From Imperialibacter roseus (GTDB taxonomy: Bacteria; Bacteroidota; Bacteroidia; Cytophagales; Cyclobacteriaceae), in assembly GCF_032999765.1 (NCBI RefSeq), contig NZ_CP136051.1:6677501-6741500 (forward strand): DNA of 64,000 bases. Reading direction: 5' to 3'. The notes beneath the pieces are model-generated. The model ran no database searches. It was not told the DNA's origin and saw only the letters and a program-made list of their open reading frames with translations. Shown piece after piece: positions 61,685-64,000 of the stretch (the stretch's first letter is position 1; every line of letters begins with the position of its first letter). The position numbers and the translations under genes are program-made.

Positions 61685-64000
61685 TTAATCTAACCCTATC
61701 ATTACAAAAGGTCCCCAGTAAATCGGGTCACGGTACTCATTCCTTATCTCTTTTTTAGCATCAATGAAAGCCCTGCGTTTATCTCCGGTGGTGATCCACT
61801 TCTGGTAAAACTTCACCATCAGCTGCTGTGTGGCCTCATCAGATACTTTGAACAAACTCATGATGATTGTTTTGGCTCCGGCAACCAGGAAGGCTCTCTG
61901 CAGTCCATACACCCCTTCTCCAGCTTCCATTTCACCAAGCCCTGTTTCGCAGGCACTCAGTACTACCAAATCCGTTTGATCCAGATTGAGGTTCATGGCC
62001 TCATAGGCAGTTAGGATGCCGCTTTGGCTGTTGTAGTTGTAGGCGCTTTCGTTCAATATGTCGCCAGCTCCGGCCATCAGCAGCCCAGATCGAAGCAACG
62101 GGTTGTCGTAAGCTTTCGACTCGTTGAGTCCTGCAAATATATTGTTTTCTTCAATCGCCGGCTGGAAGAACCCGTGTGTGGCAATGTGGAATACTTTTGG
62201 GCTTTTCATTGATTTCACCTGGTCTTCACCCGCCTTGAGTTCGAGGTAGTCCTGCGTTTTCCAGCCATTATCGTTAAGCAGTTTTTTGAGTTCAACCACT
62301 TCTTCATGGGTGCCGGGAAGTCGCTGTACTTCACTCATGCCAATGCTTTTTGCTAAGTTCTCGTTTCCGGCAGTTGCGCCCTCTGACTTTACATAATAAA
62401 TCGGGTCTCCAAACATCAATGCCAGGTTTTCAGCGGGTGCTTGTGCTTTCTTTTTCTTGCTCCTGTTTACAAGATCTCTCGTATTACTTACAAGGATAAT
62501 GTTGGAATTGTCGAGGACGTATTTACCATCACCAGTCGGTATCGCCTCCAAATTGATTTGGTTATAAACACCGTCGGCGGAGAGGTAGATTGTAGATGTT
62601 TGCCCTACAGCTTCAACGATAGGTTTCCAGAACTGATCATACGAATACTCATCTTCGATTTTAAACTTAATACTGTTTCGATACAGTTTCATGTACCTGC
62701 CTTCGAGGGCAGCGCCATTCCTTAGTAGCACCAGTTTCGGCTTGCTGCGCTTTTCATTGTCGACATAGATGACAGCGTACATGACTGAGTCAGTAAAATC
62801 ATGGTCGAAATAACGGAATCTCACAATTTCGACCCCCTTTTCATTCTCGCCTAAGACAGCTTTTACATCTTGCCAGGTAATAACCTTGTTGTCAACGCCT
62901 TCATCGAATACTTCTGACTTTAAGCTGAGCTGTTTCTCCAATGCTTCCATCTCTTGTACCAGTTGAGCCGGGTTCACATTGTTTTCCAGTAGCTGATCGT
63001 TTGACATAGACAGGGCATTGGTCAGCTGGGCTTTTTTGGCTATCCAGCTGCTGTACATATTTATCAACGTGCTGTCGCCGCTGGAAAGGATACGGGTTCT
63101 GATTTTTATTGATGTATTCAGCAGGAGTGCTTTTGTAAGCAGGGCGTTGTTATAAATATCGCCGATCAGGTCTTCTTTCTTGTCTATCCTGGTCAGTGCC
63201 AGTGTGTTGTAGAACTCATAGTCGGACTTAATGGTGTTCCAAAACTTGGCCTTTTCTCTTTCGCTCAATGCAGGGAAGTAGGTCTTTATGAACTCCTGAT
63301 AGTTGCCCAGTGTCTCCTCAATCGTGTTCTGAGCCTTTCTGATATCTCCATTCATGTAGTAAGTTTTTGCCAGCTTCGACAAAACTTTCACATATTCGGG
63401 GTGAGAGGTGGAGAAAAATTTGGCGTACGTCTTTAGGGCATCCTGGTAAAAATTGTCTGCCCTGTCGTATTGCCTTTTCTGGTACTGGATGTCACCTTTC
63501 AGCGTGTTGACCACAGCAGCATTAACGTTATTCCGCTTTCCTATTCGGTCTTTCCAGATTGTCCATGCCTCCTCAAGATACTGCAGGGAAATGTCATATT
63601 CGCCAGCGTAAATACTCACAGTGGCCAAATCTTTCAATACTTCAGCATAGAGCGGGTTTTTACTTCCCAGCTTGGTTCCAACGATTTTTTCTGCCTCAAC
63701 TAGCAAGTCTTGTTGCTGCTTGAAACTGGCGCCGTCGTAAAATTTAATCATTCCCAACTGTGCCAGCGACCGGCCAACATCTACATGTCCCCTTCCGAAC
63801 TGCTTTTCCTGGTTAGCGATGGCTTGGGAGATAAATTGCTCCGCTTTTTCGTAGTCTCCAATTGTTGTGTAGAGCCGGGATAAGGTTATCAGGCTGCTGG
63901 CCAGCTTGGAGGAAGAGGCCGGAAACACAGCCGTTGCTATATTAAGAGATCTTCTTGCGAACGACTCCGCATCGGTATACTCACCGGCAGCCAACTTCAA
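61685..64000 (-). CDS. TPR-CHAT domain protein (5' end outside window)
   Basis: The visible C-terminal 771 residues of a larger protein. The first ~260 residues carry at least five TPR repeats in the tetratricopeptide style (for example GDYEKAEQFISQAIANQE, YDRADNFYQDALKTY). A linker and a complete CHAT caspase-like peptidase follow. The catalytic His is in FHIATHGFF (codons near 62165-62195) and the catalytic Cys is in VVLSACETGLGE (codons near 61935-61970). It is transcribed toward the CHASE2 and FecR-like genes. The N-terminus is missing, so a signal peptide cannot be judged. The target is unknown. Confidence 0.92.
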   Translation of the reverse strand: MKLAAGEYTDAESFARRSLNIATAVFPASSSKLASSLITLSRLYTTIGDYEKAEQFISQAIANQEKQFGRGHVDVGRSLAQLGMIKFYDGASFKQQQDLLVEAEKIVGTKLGSKNPLYAEVLKDLATVSIYAGEYDISLQYLEEAWTIWKDRIGKRNNVNAAVVNTLKGDIQYQKRQYDRADNFYQDALKTYAKFFSTSHPEYVKVLSKLAKTYYMNGDIRKAQNTIEETLGNYQEFIKTYFPALSEREKAKFWNTIKSDYEFYNTLALTRIDKKEDLIGDIYNNALLTKALLLNTSIKIRTRILSSGDSTLINMYSSWIAKKAQLTNALSMSNDQLLENNVNPAQLVQEMEALEKQLSLKSEVFDEGVDNKVITWQDVKAVLGENEKGVEIVRFRYFDHDFTDSVMYAVIYVDNEKRSKPKLVLLRNGAALEGRYMKLYRNSIKFKIEDEYSYDQFWKPIVEAVGQTSTIYLSADGVYNQINLEAIPTGDGKYVLDNSNIILVSNTRDLVNRSKKKKAQAPAENLALMFGDPIYYVKSEGATAGNENLAKSIGMSEVQRLPGTHEEVVELKKLLNDNGWKTQDYLELKAGEDQVKSMKSPKVFHIATHGFFQPAIEENNIFAGLNESKAYDNPLLRSGLLMAGAGDILNESAYNYNSQSGILTAYEAMNLNLDQTDLVVLSACETGLGEMEAGEGVYGLQRAFLVAGAKTIIMSLFKVSDEATQQLMVKFYQKWITTGDKRRAFIDAKKEIRNEYRDPIYWGPFVMIGLD

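Noticed and set aside
61685-64000. TPR-CHAT as a CRISPR-linked (type III-E) protease
   Set aside because: No CRISPR array, gRAMP or other cas gene is visible in the window.

Overview
The window looks like a chromosomal segment from a Bacteroidota bacterium, most likely a Cytophagales-type marine or environmental heterotroph. The supporting evidence is the short eukaryote-like ProRS, FloA/NfeD, BT_3928-type DoxX and DUF1599 proteins, YceI proteins, DUF2807, a DUF2064 glycosyltransferase, many lipoproteins, TonB-dependent uptake, and a few TAnnTTTG -7 promoter elements. Genus assignment is not possible from sequence reading alone.

Layout. 1-2.1 kb: the 3' end of a 23S rRNA gene, a complete 5S gene with terminator, then a tandem duplication that carries a broken 5S copy and several copies of a short dispersed repeat. 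One more copy of that repeat lies at 61.2 kb. 2.1-14.9 kb: housekeeping and envelope genes (floA, NfeD, proS, a low-complexity secreted protein, a FadL-like porin, aroK, a DoxX protein, DUF1599, folP, cdaA, a Na+/H+ antiporter, DinB, an Hpt-like protein and a 30-residue membrane peptide). 15.1-18.0 kb: an ABC exporter-type ATPase and permease plus a DUF3299 protein and a lipoprotein, resembling zinc-responsive loci of Proteobacteria. 18.1-19.8 kb: hemJ, sco and cytochrome c in an overlapping operon. 19.9-22.2 kb: a MOSC protein, a Crp/Fnr regulator and a DUF3784/PH-like membrane protein. 22.2-27.7 kb: a six-gene overlapping operon with two GT2 enzymes, a multispanning mannosyltransferase-like protein, a rhodanese, a DUF2064 glycosyltransferase and a lipoprotein.

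27.7-34.1 kb is the most mobile part: a MntA/HepT toxin-antitoxin pair, a relic of a BNR-repeat protein, an intact IS982-family element with perfect ends and a 7-bp target duplication, a RibD/DHFR-like enzyme, a candidate small structured RNA, and two tandem sulfatases. 34.1-49.6 kb: an amidase, YceI/porin/YceI genes, a three-module secreted protein, an NSS transporter, a second flotillin/NfeD-like pair, a NosR/NapH-like Fe-S membrane protein with a FAD oxidoreductase, a propeller lipoprotein with a cysteine cluster, and a repeat-rich surface protein.

49.7-58.7 kb is a cobalamin region. The ABC importer genes btuF, btuC and btuD lie on the minus strand. A cobalamin riboswitch, a BtuB-like TonB receptor and a BtuG-like surface propeller lipoprotein lie on the plus strand. 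meaB, the chaperone GTPase of B12-dependent methylmalonyl-CoA mutase, is nearby. 58.9-64 kb: a CHASE2 membrane protein, a FecR-like secreted protein and, convergently, a large TPR-CHAT peptidase that runs off the window. This is a plausible envelope-sensing and proteolysis module and the least understood part of the window.
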